39,202 nt of DNA from Bacteroidales bacterium UBA1189 (GCA_002309805.1 DBYJ01000035.1:1-39202), one strand, 5' to 3'. Positions 28,003 to 36,438 are shown, counted from the first letter of the stretch. The notes: a model not told the origin generated them from the letters alone. Numbers and translations: made by a program.

Positions 28003-28758
28003 TTAGAACAGAACAGCTACTGAGAGTTGCAGGGTGCCGGCTTTCACCTTTTCGGTGATGTCATCGACGGTCTTGTTGGCCTTCTCGTGAGCGGCGTTGT
28101 ACTTGGTTCTCAGCTCTTCGTACTGCTCGGTGAGGGTTTTTGTGGAGTTGACGGGACCCTCTTCCTTCTCGATTTCCTGTATCTCGCTTCTGCTGAAGCT
28201 GACGGCTTCATAGGTGCTACCCCAGGGGATGTTGTAGTTGACACCTACCTGCAAATGCTTCAGGACGGTTGCGCCGATGCCGACATTGATGCTGAGGGCA
28301 CTCTTGTTGACGGCATAGGCTACTATGCCCTGCTCCTTGCTGCCCGAGACGAACTGGGTGTTGTCGCCGATGTTGAAGTCGAACTCAGGACCGGCTGCCA
28401 GGAAAATCTTGAGCAGGTTGCCCAGCCCGAAGCCTAAGCGGAGATTAACCGGGAGGAGGACGGAGTTGTACTTATAGGTCTCGTTGGTGGGAGCGACAAG
28501 ACCTCTCTGGCTGTAAAGAGCTGCTACCTCGAAGCCAAGTCCGGCGAAGGGGATGTCGAACTCCATTTTCGGGCCGATGAAGAAGCCTTTGTAGGTGTCC
28601 TGTGAGAGGAAGTCGTCCTTGGTCATGGAGGTGAGGCCGCTGACGTCGTTATTAACAAGGTTAAGACCGCCCTTGATACCAAATGCAAACTGGGCGTTGG
28701 CGGGAATGGCAAATGCAAATGCCAGAGCCATTGCGGCTACGAATGCTAGTTTTTTCAT
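28003..28758 (-). CDS. PorT-like outer membrane beta-barrel protein
   Basis: 251 residues from ATG 28758. An upstream in-frame ATG at 28794 would lie inside the -7 box, so MKKLAFVAAM is taken as the start. Signal peptide ~1-21 (IPANA/Q). The mature part opens with FAFGIKGGLNLVNN, typical of the outer membrane beta-barrel domain family 2 (PorT-like), and shows about eight amphipathic strands. A hydrophilic, heptad-like insert (~188-238, EIQEIEKEEG ... YNAAHEKANKTVDDI) precedes the last strand (LQLSVAVLF). Function is unknown; it may form a small pore or act as a structural protein. Confidence 0.82.
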   Translation of the reverse strand: MKKLAFVAAMALAFAFAIPANAQFAFGIKGGLNLVNNDVSGLTSMTKDDFLSQDTYKGFFIGPKMEFDIPFAGLGFEVAALYSQRGLVAPTNETYKYNSVLLPVNLRLGFGLGNLLKIFLAAGPEFDFNIGDNTQFVSGSKEQGIVAYAVNKSALSINVGIGATVLKHLQVGVNYNIPWGSTYEAVSFSRSEIQEIEKEEGPVNSTKTLTEQYEELRTKYNAAHEKANKTVDDITEKVKAGTLQLSVAVLF

Positions 28759-28791
28759 AATTCTAATTTTTAATATGTGTTTATACGGGGG

Positions 28792-28823
28792 CAAAGGTAC
28801 GGCATTCGTTTTTATAAAACAAA
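28792..28823 (-). promoter_or_regulatory. Promoter of the PorT-like gene
   Basis: On the minus strand TTTG (28823-28820), a 20-bp spacer and TACCTTTG (28799-28792), a complete consensus match. The ATG at 28758 follows 33 bp later. Confidence 0.8.
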
Positions 28824-28893
28824 TAAACGCCCCTTTTTTTGTTCATGTGTGTTGTGCAAGTGCTGCGCGGATAGCCCAAGGCGTTAATCTGCC

Positions 28894-28977
28894 AGAGTAG
28901 TGCGCTAATTTTTTAGAATAGTGCGCTAATTTTTTAGCGTAGTGCGTTATTTTAACAGAGTAGTGGACGTAGAAAGG
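28894..28977. repeat. 21-bp repeat array (site 2)
   Basis: Four consecutive 21-bp units (28894-28914, 28915-28935, 28936-28956, 28957-28977). The first two differ at one base only in AGARTAGTGCGCTAATTTTTT; the third is degenerate and the fourth decays after AGAGTAGTG. It lies upstream of the PorT-like promoter and just downstream of the DUF456 gene's stop side. Confidence 0.8.
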
Positions 28978-29007
28978 GTACGAAGGAGAAGGGAGAGCGA
29001 AGCGCTT

Positions 29008-29499
29008 TTACCTTAGCAGGCTGATAACCTCGCGGGCAATAAGGAAAAGGAGTACGCCGCTGTAAATCAGCTTTAAGCCCGTTGTCAGCAGGAAGCCAAG
29101 GAAAGACGCTATGGCCACGCGAAGTGCTCTCCCCATTTCGGCATTACCGATAAGCTCGCCCACGAACGCTCCGACGAAGGGACCCACGATGAGGCCCGCA
29201 GGGGGGAAGCAGAACAGCCCTATGAGCATTCCGATGAAGCATCCGCGCGTGCCCCATTTGCTGCCGCCCACCTTGCTCGTCATCCACGTGCTGCCGAAGT
29301 AGTCGAGCAGGCTCACCACAAGGAGCAAGACGCCCCAGACGATGACGGAGGTAAGCGTGATGCCGGAGCCTCCGGGCACAAGGAAGAGCAGCAGCCAGCC
29401 AATCCACGATAGCGTGGGCCCAGGCAGCACGGGAACTACACTACCCACCAAGCCCACAAGAGCCAGTATAGCGGCAATGATACAGAATGTTGTAGTCAT
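29008..29499 (-). CDS. DUF456 family membrane protein
   Basis: 163 residues and highly hydrophobic. The N-terminus LALVGLVGSVVPVLPGPTLS (~14-33) carries the VPVLPG motif of the DUF456 family; a Gly-rich stretch (VGPFVGAFVGELIG) lies at ~107-120. About four membrane segments are seen. Inner membrane; function not known. It starts 33 bp after the ispG stop on the same strand, so it may be the last gene of the ispG-purE unit. Confidence 0.87.
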   Translation of the reverse strand: MTTTFCIIAAILALVGLVGSVVPVLPGPTLSWIGWLLLFLVPGGSGITLTSVIVWGVLLLVVSLLDYFGSTWMTSKVGGSKWGTRGCFIGMLIGLFCFPPAGLIVGPFVGAFVGELIGNAEMGRALRVAIASFLGFLLTTGLKLIYSGVLLFLIAREVISLLR

Positions 29500-29532
29500 T
29501 TTTCTCTTTTTTGATAATGCTGAATACGTCGA

Positions 29533-30936
29533 TTACTTCGATGCCTTCTTGTCTTCTTCTATCAGCTTCAGCAGCTTCTCCACAGCCTCTTCCTCGGGGA
29601 TGTTCTTCTCTACGCATTCCTTGCCGCGATAGAGGCTGACTTTGCCGCGGGCAGCACCCACATAGCCGTAGTCGGCATCAGCCATCTCGCCTGGGCCGTT
29701 GACGATGCAGCCCATGATGGCAATCTTCACGCCCCCGCCCAGGTGAGCCGTCGAAGCCTTGATGCGGGCGATGGTGGTCTGGAGGTCGTAGAGCGTACGT
29801 CCGCAGCCTGGGCAGGAGATATACTCCGTCCGCGTAAACCGCACTCGGGCTGCTTGGAGGATGGCGTCCTGCGTATTTTTGATTTGCTCGGGCGTGATGA
29901 GGGGATTACCGTTCGTCAGCACGAGGTCGCGCGCCAGGCCGTCGATGAGTAGTGCTCCCGCGTCCATAGCCGCTTTCAACTGAAAATCCTCAAGGGCGTC
30001 TTCGTCATAGTGGAGGGTGAGCGTGCCGTCCTTGATGGCGTTTTTTGCCAAAGCTCTTTTTCGGGCGCTCTCCTCGGCATAGGCCACCAGCTTGCGGGCT
30101 ACGGGAATCTCCCGTTCGGGCTCTTCGGACAACGACACGCGGATGGTGTCGCCCAAACCCTCGCCCAGCAACGTGCCTATGCCCACGGCGCTCCGGATGC
30201 GTCCGTCCTCGCCTTCGCCAGCCTCGGTAACGCCCAGATGAAGCGGAAACGCCATGCCCTCGGCTTCCATCTGGCGGACGAGCAGGCGTACCGTCCTCAC
30301 CATCACTACCGTGTTGCTGGCCTTGATGCTCAGCACGACGTCCTTGAACCCTTCCTCCACGCATACCCGCAGGAATTCCATGCACGACTCTACCATCCCT
30401 TCGGGGGTGTCGCCATAGCGGCTCATGATACGGTCGCTGAGGCTGCCGTGGTTGACGCCGATGCGGATGGCCGTACCATGCTGATTGCAGATGTCCAGGA
30501 AGGGCACGAGACGAGCGCGGATTTTCTCCACCTCAGCAGCATATTCGGCATCGGTGTACTCTATCTTCTTGAATGTCCGTGCCGTATCGACGTAGTTGCC
30601 TGGATTGATGCGCACCTTCTCCACAATCTGCGCGGCAACGTCGGCCACGCGGGGGTTGAAGTGGACGTCGGCTACAAGCGGCGTGGTGATGCCTTCGGCC
30701 CGCAGGGCGGCACGGATGTTGCGCAGGTTTTCTGCTTCGCGTATGCCCTGGGTGGTGAGCCTCACGTACTCGCCCCCTGCCTCGATGATGCGCTTGGCCT
30801 GCGCTACGCTGGCGTCGGTATCGTCGGTAGGCGTGGTGGTCATGCTCTGCACGCGGATGGGGTTGTCGCCTCCGAGCGGCGTGTCGCCGATGTGGACAAC
30901 CGTTGTCCTACGCCGTTGATAATAAGGATTGCTCAT
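29533..30936 (-). CDS. ispG: (E)-4-hydroxy-3-methylbut-2-enyl-diphosphate synthase
   Basis: 467 residues. It converts MEcPP to HMBPP in the MEP isoprenoid pathway. The TIM barrel occupies ~10-280 (PIRVQSMTTTPTDDT, VADVHFNP, VRINPGN, RIGVNHGSLSDRI, LGVTEAG) and the [4Fe-4S] domain ~385-460 with CPGCGRT and MGCIVNGPGE as cluster ligands. The middle domain between them (~285-375) is short: Bacteroidetes enzymes are usually the long form of about 600 residues, while the E. coli type has about 370. purE lies 18 bp upstream on the same strand. Confidence 0.96.
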   Translation of the reverse strand: MSNPYYQRRRTTVVHIGDTPLGGDNPIRVQSMTTTPTDDTDASVAQAKRIIEAGGEYVRLTTQGIREAENLRNIRAALRAEGITTPLVADVHFNPRVADVAAQIVEKVRINPGNYVDTARTFKKIEYTDAEYAAEVEKIRARLVPFLDICNQHGTAIRIGVNHGSLSDRIMSRYGDTPEGMVESCMEFLRVCVEEGFKDVVLSIKASNTVVMVRTVRLLVRQMEAEGMAFPLHLGVTEAGEGEDGRIRSAVGIGTLLGEGLGDTIRVSLSEEPEREIPVARKLVAYAEESARKRALAKNAIKDGTLTLHYDEDALEDFQLKAAMDAGALLIDGLARDLVLTNGNPLITPEQIKNTQDAILQAARVRFTRTEYISCPGCGRTLYDLQTTIARIKASTAHLGGGVKIAIMGCIVNGPGEMADADYGYVGAARGKVSLYRGKECVEKNIPEEEAVEKLLKLIEEDKKASK

Positions 30937-30954
30937 AGAAGACGTATTGTCCCG

Positions 30955-31461
30955 TTAGTTACATTTGAATTCGTATTTCACCTCGGCAAGGTCGGCGTTG
31001 GCTTTCTCGATTTTGCGCTTCAGCCCTTCTTTGTAGTCGGCAAAACGGTTAGCCAAGTCGGCGTCGCTGAGGGAGAGAATCTGCACGGCCAGAATGGCGG
31101 CATTCTGTGCGGCGTTGATGCCTACGGTAGCGACGGGTATGCCTGGAGGCATCTGCACGATGGCGAGCAAAGCGTCCATGCCTTCGAGGGTGCTCTTGAT
31201 GGGTACGCCGATGACGGGGACGGTAGTCTGCGCGGCAATAACCCCCGGTAGGTGGGCAGCCATACCCGCGGCAGCGATGATGACCTTGATGCCGCGCCCT
31301 GCAGCTTCGTGGGAGAACGTGGTGACGGCCTCGGGGGTGCGATGGGCGCTGAGGGCGTTGATTTCAAACGGCACTCGCATTTCGTTCAGGAATGCGGCGG
31401 CTTTCTCCATGACGGGCAAATCGCTTGTGCTGCCCATGATGATACTGACGATAGGATTCAT
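30955..31461 (-). CDS. purE: N5-carboxyaminoimidazole ribonucleotide mutase
   Basis: 168 residues, class I PurE. It converts N5-CAIR to CAIR in purine synthesis. Motifs: IIMGSTSDLPVM (8-19), LSAHRTPE (38-45), AAAGMAAHLPG (63-73) and GVPIKSTLEGMDALL. No purK is in the window. It overlaps nothing and is 18 bp upstream of ispG, so the two are probably one transcript. A heptamer run and the rpoN gene lie upstream. Confidence 0.96.
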   Translation of the reverse strand: MNPIVSIIMGSTSDLPVMEKAAAFLNEMRVPFEINALSAHRTPEAVTTFSHEAAGRGIKVIIAAAGMAAHLPGVIAAQTTVPVIGVPIKSTLEGMDALLAIVQMPPGIPVATVGINAAQNAAILAVQILSLSDADLANRFADYKEGLKRKIEKANADLAEVKYEFKCN

Positions 31462-31494
31462 TTTATTTACGATTTGATTCTTTACAACTTACTA

Positions 31495-31531
31495 CTTTAA
31501 CCTTTAACCCTTAACCTTTAACCCTTAACCC
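31495..31531. repeat. TTAACCC-type heptamer run
   Basis: CTTTAACC and CTTAACC units fill the gap between rpoN and purE up to the rpoN stop codon. Confidence 0.8.
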
Positions 31532-33025
31532 TCATCGTCTTCTCATTTTGGCGATGGGGATGGAGAGCGCTTCGCGATATTTGGCAACGGTACGTCGGGC
31601 GACGTTGAAACCCTTCTCGTTCAGCAGGGCGGCGAGTTTGTCGTCGGTCAGAGGGTTGGACTTGTCCTCGCCATCAATAAGGGTTTTCAGTTCCTTCAGC
31701 ACATCGTTGAGGTTGATGTACGTCTCGGAATCCTCGCCGCCTACTTTCACCCGTTTGTTGGAGAAGAAATACTTGAGGGGGAAGATGCCGAAGCGCGTCT
31801 GAATATACTTGGTGTTGCTGACGCGGGAAATGGTGGAGATGTCGTAGCCCGATGCCGCTTCCACGTCTTGCAATATCATGGGTTTCAGCGCTTCCTCGTC
31901 ACCTGTCTGGAAGAAATCCTTTTGGATTTTGACGATAGCCCGCATGACGGCGTTGAGCGTCTGCTCCCGTTGCCGTACGGCTTGGATGAATCCTTGGGCA
32001 CTATCGATTTTCTGTTGCAGGAACCGGGCTGCCTCACGTTGGGCGGGAGTGCCGTTCTTGGATTGTGCAGCAAGCATCTCGCGGAACTCGCTGCTGACGC
32101 GGAGGGTGGGCAGGCCACCGTTGTTGAGGACGGGTACGGCTTCGTCGCCCTCAGAGTCCATCACGAAGTCGGGCACCAGTTGCTGCATGCCTTTCCCCAC
32201 CATTTCGCTCAAGGAGCTGCCTGGGTGGGGGTTGAGGCGTGTGAGCTCGGCGAGGGCTGCGTCGGCTTCCTCCTTGCTGATGCCGAGGACTTCGGGTATG
32301 CGGTCCCAACGCTTGGCGGCGAAGTCATCGAAGCACTCTGTGAGGATGCGTCGCGCCATCGCGACCTGTTGACCATCCTTTCGGTCGAGCTGGAGCAGGA
32401 GGCACTCTTGCAGGTTGCGGGCGCCCACTCCTGCGGGGTCGAACTGCTGAATGACGTGAAGGACACCCTCCACCTCGTCAGCCGTTGTGTCGATGTCGGC
32501 CTTGAAGGCCAATACCTCCACGATTTCGTGGATGCTCTTGCGCAGCCAGCCGTCGTCGTCAAGCGACCCTATCAGGAAGAGTCCGATGGCCTGCTGCTGG
32601 TCGGTAAGCGGCTGTTCGCCAAGCTGTTCCTTCAGCAAATCGAAGAATGAGATGCCTGCGTCGATGGGAATCTCCTCGCGGGGTGAGGTCTCTCTGCCTG
32701 TCTGGTAGTCGGACGAGTTGTCGTTGTCGTCGTCGAACTCCATATCGGTATCGGCCGTTGTTCCCATCGAGTCGCCTTCAAGCTCGTCGGTAATGTCGTC
32801 GTCGCCTGAGTCGTCAGCAACATCGTCAATAGGACTTTCGTCATCCGAACCCTCTTCAAGAGCAGGATTTTCGAGAATTTCAGTCCGCACGCGGTCCTCC
32901 ATCTCTTGCGTGGATAGCTGCAACAAACTGACCACCAGCATTTGCTGGGCCGATAGCCGTTGCTGTTGCGTCAGTAACTCTTGTTGCTGTTCCGCCTGTA
33001 CATTATCAAGGTTTGCCATATTCAT
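31532..33025 (-). CDS. rpoN: RNA polymerase sigma-54 factor
   Basis: 497 residues. Region I (~1-60) is Gln/Leu-rich (LSAQQMLVVSLLQLSTQEME), region II (~60-125) is very acidic, the core-binding domain covers ~130-320 and the C-terminus ends with the RpoN box ARRTVAKYRE (~476-485). All parts are intact. Activity depends on enhancer-binding ATPases, none of which is in the window. The start may be Met1 (33025) or the internal MANLD (33019). It is bounded on both sides by heptamer runs and may be transcribed with the downstream purE-ispG genes or with the upstream kinase. Confidence 0.96.
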   Translation of the reverse strand: MNMANLDNVQAEQQQELLTQQQRLSAQQMLVVSLLQLSTQEMEDRVRTEILENPALEEGSDDESPIDDVADDSGDDDITDELEGDSMGTTADTDMEFDDDNDNSSDYQTGRETSPREEIPIDAGISFFDLLKEQLGEQPLTDQQQAIGLFLIGSLDDDGWLRKSIHEIVEVLAFKADIDTTADEVEGVLHVIQQFDPAGVGARNLQECLLLQLDRKDGQQVAMARRILTECFDDFAAKRWDRIPEVLGISKEEADAALAELTRLNPHPGSSLSEMVGKGMQQLVPDFVMDSEGDEAVPVLNNGGLPTLRVSSEFREMLAAQSKNGTPAQREAARFLQQKIDSAQGFIQAVRQREQTLNAVMRAIVKIQKDFFQTGDEEALKPMILQDVEAASGYDISTISRVSNTKYIQTRFGIFPLKYFFSNKRVKVGGEDSETYINLNDVLKELKTLIDGEDKSNPLTDDKLAALLNEKGFNVARRTVAKYREALSIPIAKMRRR

Positions 33026-33107
33026 CTAACCTCTAACCATTAACCCTTAACCATTAACCCTTAACCATTAACCCTTAACCTTTAACCCTTAACCTTTAAC
33101 CCTTAAC
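33026..33107. repeat. TTAACCC-type heptamer array (longest run)
   Basis: About a dozen 7-bp units alternating CTTAACC and ATTAACC/TTTAACC fill the whole gap between the kinase stop and the rpoN start. The array touches both genes and leaves no room for a conventional promoter for rpoN. Confidence 0.9.
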
Positions 33108-34091
33108 CTAATACTTATAGCTGCTGCCGCCGAAGAACTCCCGCAGGAGCGACGTGGGCGGAATGGCCTTGTCGGGAATTGACTTGAAGTATTCGATGTA
33201 GCCAAGCAGCCGTTGTGCCGTTTCATACGCCGGAGAGGTATTGTGCACCTCCTGCAGGATGGGCTCCAGTTTTCGTTTCATCACAGCCAGTTCGTAGAGG
33301 AACGACGAATCAAACCACACGTCGGCCTCTCCGATGAAGGGCGTGATCCATTTCTCTTCGCCGCGGCGGACGGAGGGCCACCGTAGGATGGTCTCCTCGG
33401 CGGGGAATCCGCGATACTGGCTGTCGCGCAGTATGCGTCGCAGCAGGCGGTTGTCCGTGGTGACGATGGTTTGCTGTCCGTCGAGGGATACGTCGCTGAG
33501 TACCGAACAGAAGATGCGGTACTTGGCGCTCTCTGCCACGCTCTCCGTCAGCAAGGGATTGAGGGCATGGATGCCCTCGATAATCAGCACCGTGTCGGAT
33601 TTGCACGTCAAAGCGTCGCTACGCCATTCGCGCAGCCCCGTCTCGAAGTTGAAGCGCGGCAGCCGCACCTCCTTGCCGGCGATAAGGGCCTGCAGCTGTT
33701 CGTTGAACAGGTCGAGGTCGACGGCATAGAGCGACTCGAAGTCGTAGTTGCCGTCTTCGTCTTTCGGCGTGAGGTGACGGGGGACGAAGTAGTCGTCCGT
33801 CGAGAGCGCCACGGGCTTCAGCCCTACGGCCATCAGCTGTACGGAAAGCCGTTTGCTGAAGGTGGTCTTTCCTGATGACGACGGCCCGGCGATAAGCACC
33901 ACGCGGATGGTGCCCCGCTCGCAGATTTCGTCGGCCATATCGGCTATCTGACGTGACTGCAGCACCTCTGTGACGTTGATGATGTCATGGATGTCGCCCT
34001 GTTCCACCCTGCGGTTGAAATCGCTCACGGTGGCCACGCCTGTGATTTCCGCAGGAGCTTTGTATGTGTTTTTTTTCTTGTCTGTTTGCAT
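33108..34091 (-). CDS. P-loop nucleoside (uridine-like) kinase
   Basis: 327 residues from ATG 34091 (MQTDKK). An in-frame ATG at 34124 lies within the -7-like box of this promoter region, so it is not used here. Walker A is GPSSSGKTT (~69-77), then STDDYFVPR (~96-104) and IIEGIHALNP, all as in uridine kinase/phosphoribulokinase proteins. Bacteroidetes homologues of this type usually carry an N-terminal TGS/ThrRS-like domain of about 200 residues, which is absent here; only a linker (~1-60) precedes the kinase. It probably phosphorylates uridine/cytidine or a related nucleoside. Confidence 0.85.
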   Translation of the reverse strand: MQTDKKKNTYKAPAEITGVATVSDFNRRVEQGDIHDIINVTEVLQSRQIADMADEICERGTIRVVLIAGPSSSGKTTFSKRLSVQLMAVGLKPVALSTDDYFVPRHLTPKDEDGNYDFESLYAVDLDLFNEQLQALIAGKEVRLPRFNFETGLREWRSDALTCKSDTVLIIEGIHALNPLLTESVAESAKYRIFCSVLSDVSLDGQQTIVTTDNRLLRRILRDSQYRGFPAEETILRWPSVRRGEEKWITPFIGEADVWFDSSFLYELAVMKRKLEPILQEVHNTSPAYETAQRLLGYIEYFKSIPDKAIPPTSLLREFFGGSSYKY

Positions 34092-34116
34092 ATTCGCTCG
34101 GGTTTTACTACTTTTG
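34085..34116 (+). promoter_or_regulatory. Promoter of the Na/Pi cotransporter gene
   Basis: TTTG at 34085-34088, a 20-bp spacer and TACTTTTG at 34109-34116. The -33 box touches the start codon of the divergent kinase gene, and the reverse strand has TACCTTTG at 34129-34122, so the two promoters overlap. Confidence 0.78.
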
Positions 34117-34150
34117 CAGCGCAAAGGTAATAAAAAAATTCTGAATACGT

Positions 34151-35863
34151 ATGACCGTTTTATCCTTTTTAAAACTTCTTGGCTGTCTTGCCCTGTTGAT
34201 GTACGGCATGAAGGTGATGAGCGAATCGCTCCAGAAACTGGCCGGTGGACATCTGCGCAATATCATGGGGGCCATGACGCGCAACCGCTTTACGGGTCTT
34301 CTGACGGGTACGTTCGTGACGGCTGCCGTCCAGTCGTCCACGGCTACTACGGTCCTTACCGTCAGCTTTGTCAATGCCGGACTGCTGACGCTGGCGCAAG
34401 CCATCAGCGTCATCATGGGCGCCAACATCGGAACGACGGTTACTGCGTGGCTGATGGCGTTCTTTGGCTTCTCCGTCGACATGAGCAGCTTCGCCTGGCC
34501 CATTTTCCTCATTGGCATCGTCCTTTTATTCCAGAAGAAGAGCACAGGAAAGTCTGTGGGAGAATTTTTGTTCGGCTTCGCCTTCCTGTTCTTTGCCCTC
34601 TCCACGCTGCGCATGAATGCCGCTGAGATGGACCTGGCGCACAACGATGCCATCATCCACTTCTTCTCCTCCTTCAACCCCGACAGCATCTGGACGACGC
34701 TTCTCTTCCTGCTCATCGGCGGCGTGCTCACGATGTGTGTCCAGTCATCGGCAGCCATCATGGCCATCACCATGCTCCTCTGCTCATCGGGCGTCATGCC
34801 CATCTATCAGGGCATCGCCCTGGTGATGGGTGAGAACATCGGCACCACCATCACGTCAAACGTCGCAGCCCTCTCTGCCAGCACCCAGGCCCGCCGCGCT
34901 GCCCTCACCCACCTCATCTTCAACGTCTTCGGCGTCGTGTGGGTGCTCTGCATCTTCCGTCCGTTCATCAACATGGTCTGCTCGCTGGTCGGTTTCGACC
35001 CCCTCTACGTCCCCACGACAGAGGCCGACATCGCTCGCAACAGCACGATGGTCAACTACGCCCTCTGCGCCTTCCACACCTGCTTCAACCTCTGCAACGT
35101 CCTTATCCTCATTTGGTTCATACCCCAGCTGGAGCGCATCGTCTGCCGGCTCATCAAGGGCAGGGAAGACGACGAGGACACCCGTCTGCGCTACATCTCC
35201 GCCGGTATGCTCAGCACAGCCGAGCTGTCGCTGCTCGAGGCACGCAAGGAAATCAACCTGTTTGCCCAGCGCATCCAACGTATGTTCAGTTTCCTGCCCC
35301 AACTACTCCACCTGACGGACGAGGACGAATTCTCCAAGCTCTTCTCGCGCATCGAGAAGTACGAAGGCATATCGGACAACATGGAGATTGAGATTGCCAA
35401 CTACCTGAACAAGGTGTCCGAAGGGCGTCTGAGCCCCGAGAGTAAGCTCGACATCCGCAGCATGCTGCGCGAGATATCCGAGATTGAGAGCATCGGCGAC
35501 AGCTGCTACAACATGGCCCGCGCCGTCAACCGCAAGTTCCAGTCGTCGGAGGACTTCACGCCCGACCAATACCGCCATATTGAGCACATGCTCTCCCTCT
35601 GCGACCGCGCCCTCACGCAGATGAATGCTCTTCTTGAGGACAAAACGGGCACCGTTCAGCCCGTCGAGAGCCTTAACATCGAGAACGAAATCAACAACTA
35701 CCGTTCCAGCCTGAAGGAGAAAAACATCATCGATGTAGGCGAGCAGAAGTACGACTACCAGATGGGCGTCCACTACATGGACATCATCGGCGAGTGCGAG
35801 AAGCTGGGCGACTATGCCATCAATGTCGTCGAGGCTCACGCCCACGTCCGCCTGACGGTATAG
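34151..35863 (+). CDS. Na/Pi cotransporter with PhoU-like C-terminus
   Basis: 570 residues. The membrane part (~1-320) has the two inverted repeats of the PF02690 family with their signature QSSTATT (~62-68) and QSSAAIM (~197-203), each followed by GANIGTT/GENIGTT. The C-terminal ~200 residues (from ~355) are helical and like PhoU, with charged helices (FAQRIQRMFSFLPQLLHL, YHMARAVN-like YNMARAVNRKFQSSEDF). It imports phosphate with sodium and may sense phosphate state through the PhoU part. It is a single-gene unit with its own promoter. Confidence 0.93.
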   Translation: MTVLSFLKLLGCLALLMYGMKVMSESLQKLAGGHLRNIMGAMTRNRFTGLLTGTFVTAAVQSSTATTVLTVSFVNAGLLTLAQAISVIMGANIGTTVTAWLMAFFGFSVDMSSFAWPIFLIGIVLLFQKKSTGKSVGEFLFGFAFLFFALSTLRMNAAEMDLAHNDAIIHFFSSFNPDSIWTTLLFLLIGGVLTMCVQSSAAIMAITMLLCSSGVMPIYQGIALVMGENIGTTITSNVAALSASTQARRAALTHLIFNVFGVVWVLCIFRPFINMVCSLVGFDPLYVPTTEADIARNSTMVNYALCAFHTCFNLCNVLILIWFIPQLERIVCRLIKGREDDEDTRLRYISAGMLSTAELSLLEARKEINLFAQRIQRMFSFLPQLLHLTDEDEFSKLFSRIEKYEGISDNMEIEIANYLNKVSEGRLSPESKLDIRSMLREISEIESIGDSCYNMARAVNRKFQSSEDFTPDQYRHIEHMLSLCDRALTQMNALLEDKTGTVQPVESLNIENEINNYRSSLKEKNIIDVGEQKYDYQMGVHYMDIIGECEKLGDYAINVVEAHAHVRLTV

Positions 35864-35985
35864 TTTTCGTCTGTGAAGCCCCCAGAGAGGGAAGACGGAG
35901 TTTTCGATACGATGCATCATCATCCCCCCGTTGCCAGAGGATGCGGCGGGGAGATTTTGCGCCGCCCCGATTTTACGCCCTTTTT

Positions 35986-36007
35986 CTCGCGCGTACGCGC
36001 GCGCGAG
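35986..36007. repeat. CG-alternating palindrome
   Basis: CTCGCGCG (35986-35993) pairs with CGCGCGAG (36000-36007). Positions 35988-36005 are strictly alternating pyrimidine-purine (18 bp), the pattern favouring left-handed DNA. It lies about 120 bp after the Na/Pi gene stop and may serve as a hairpin, although no T-run follows. Confidence 0.7.
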
Positions 36008-36198
36008 TCGACGGGTGGCGTACGCGTTGTCTTTTGCCCCGACGCGCCCAGGGGCGAAATTTTGGGCGTTATTTCGCACGCCAGTTTGTGACACCCTTTC
36101 GGGGGGAGGGAGGGGAAACTTGCTGTGACTCCCTGAAACGCGGCATGAAGCGCCTTTTTCTTGGTAAAGGCCTTGTAGGAGAGAAAGTTAGTTGCCAA

Positions 36199-36424
36199 GC
36201 GTAACAGTTATAACAGTTACAGTTAGTTTTTTTGAGGGTAGGCTACCTCTCTAATCCTCCTTTTTTATATATATAATTAATTAATAGTTAATATATTATA
36301 TATAAGAAATAGATAAAAAAAGGAAAAGTACACCCTTCGAAAAAACAACTGTTATAACTGTTATTTGTTACGCTCAGTCAATTTCCTTCCTCTAAAAGGC
36401 AGAAAGACAATAGGGTACAATCCC
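36199..36424. repeat. AT-cored inverted-repeat unit A
   Basis: The 5' arm (36199-36218) pairs with the 3' arm (36347-36373) through GTTATAACAG-type units and GCGTAAC/GTTACGC ends, with a short extra piece in the 3' arm. Inside the arms are a T-run plus GAGGG boundary, CTAATCCTCC and an AT-rich centre (TTATATATATA). The 3' tail (36370-36424, ACGCTCAGTCAATTT ... TCTAAAAGGCAGAAAGACAA ... CAATCCC) is repeated after unit B. No coding potential. Confidence 0.85.
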
Positions 36425-36438
36425 AAGGGAGGCTTTGT

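Noticed and set aside
28759..28794. 12-residue extension of the PorT-like protein
   Set aside because: The upstream ATG overlaps the -7 box and the extension would precede a normal signal peptide.
33026..33107. CRISPR array
   Set aside because: The unit is only 7 bp, there are no unique spacers and no cas genes are in the window.
35794..36204. Open frame of 136 codons after the Na/Pi gene
   Set aside because: It begins inside the transporter gene in another frame and crosses the CG palindrome; Arg/Cys/Pro-rich composition indicates chance.
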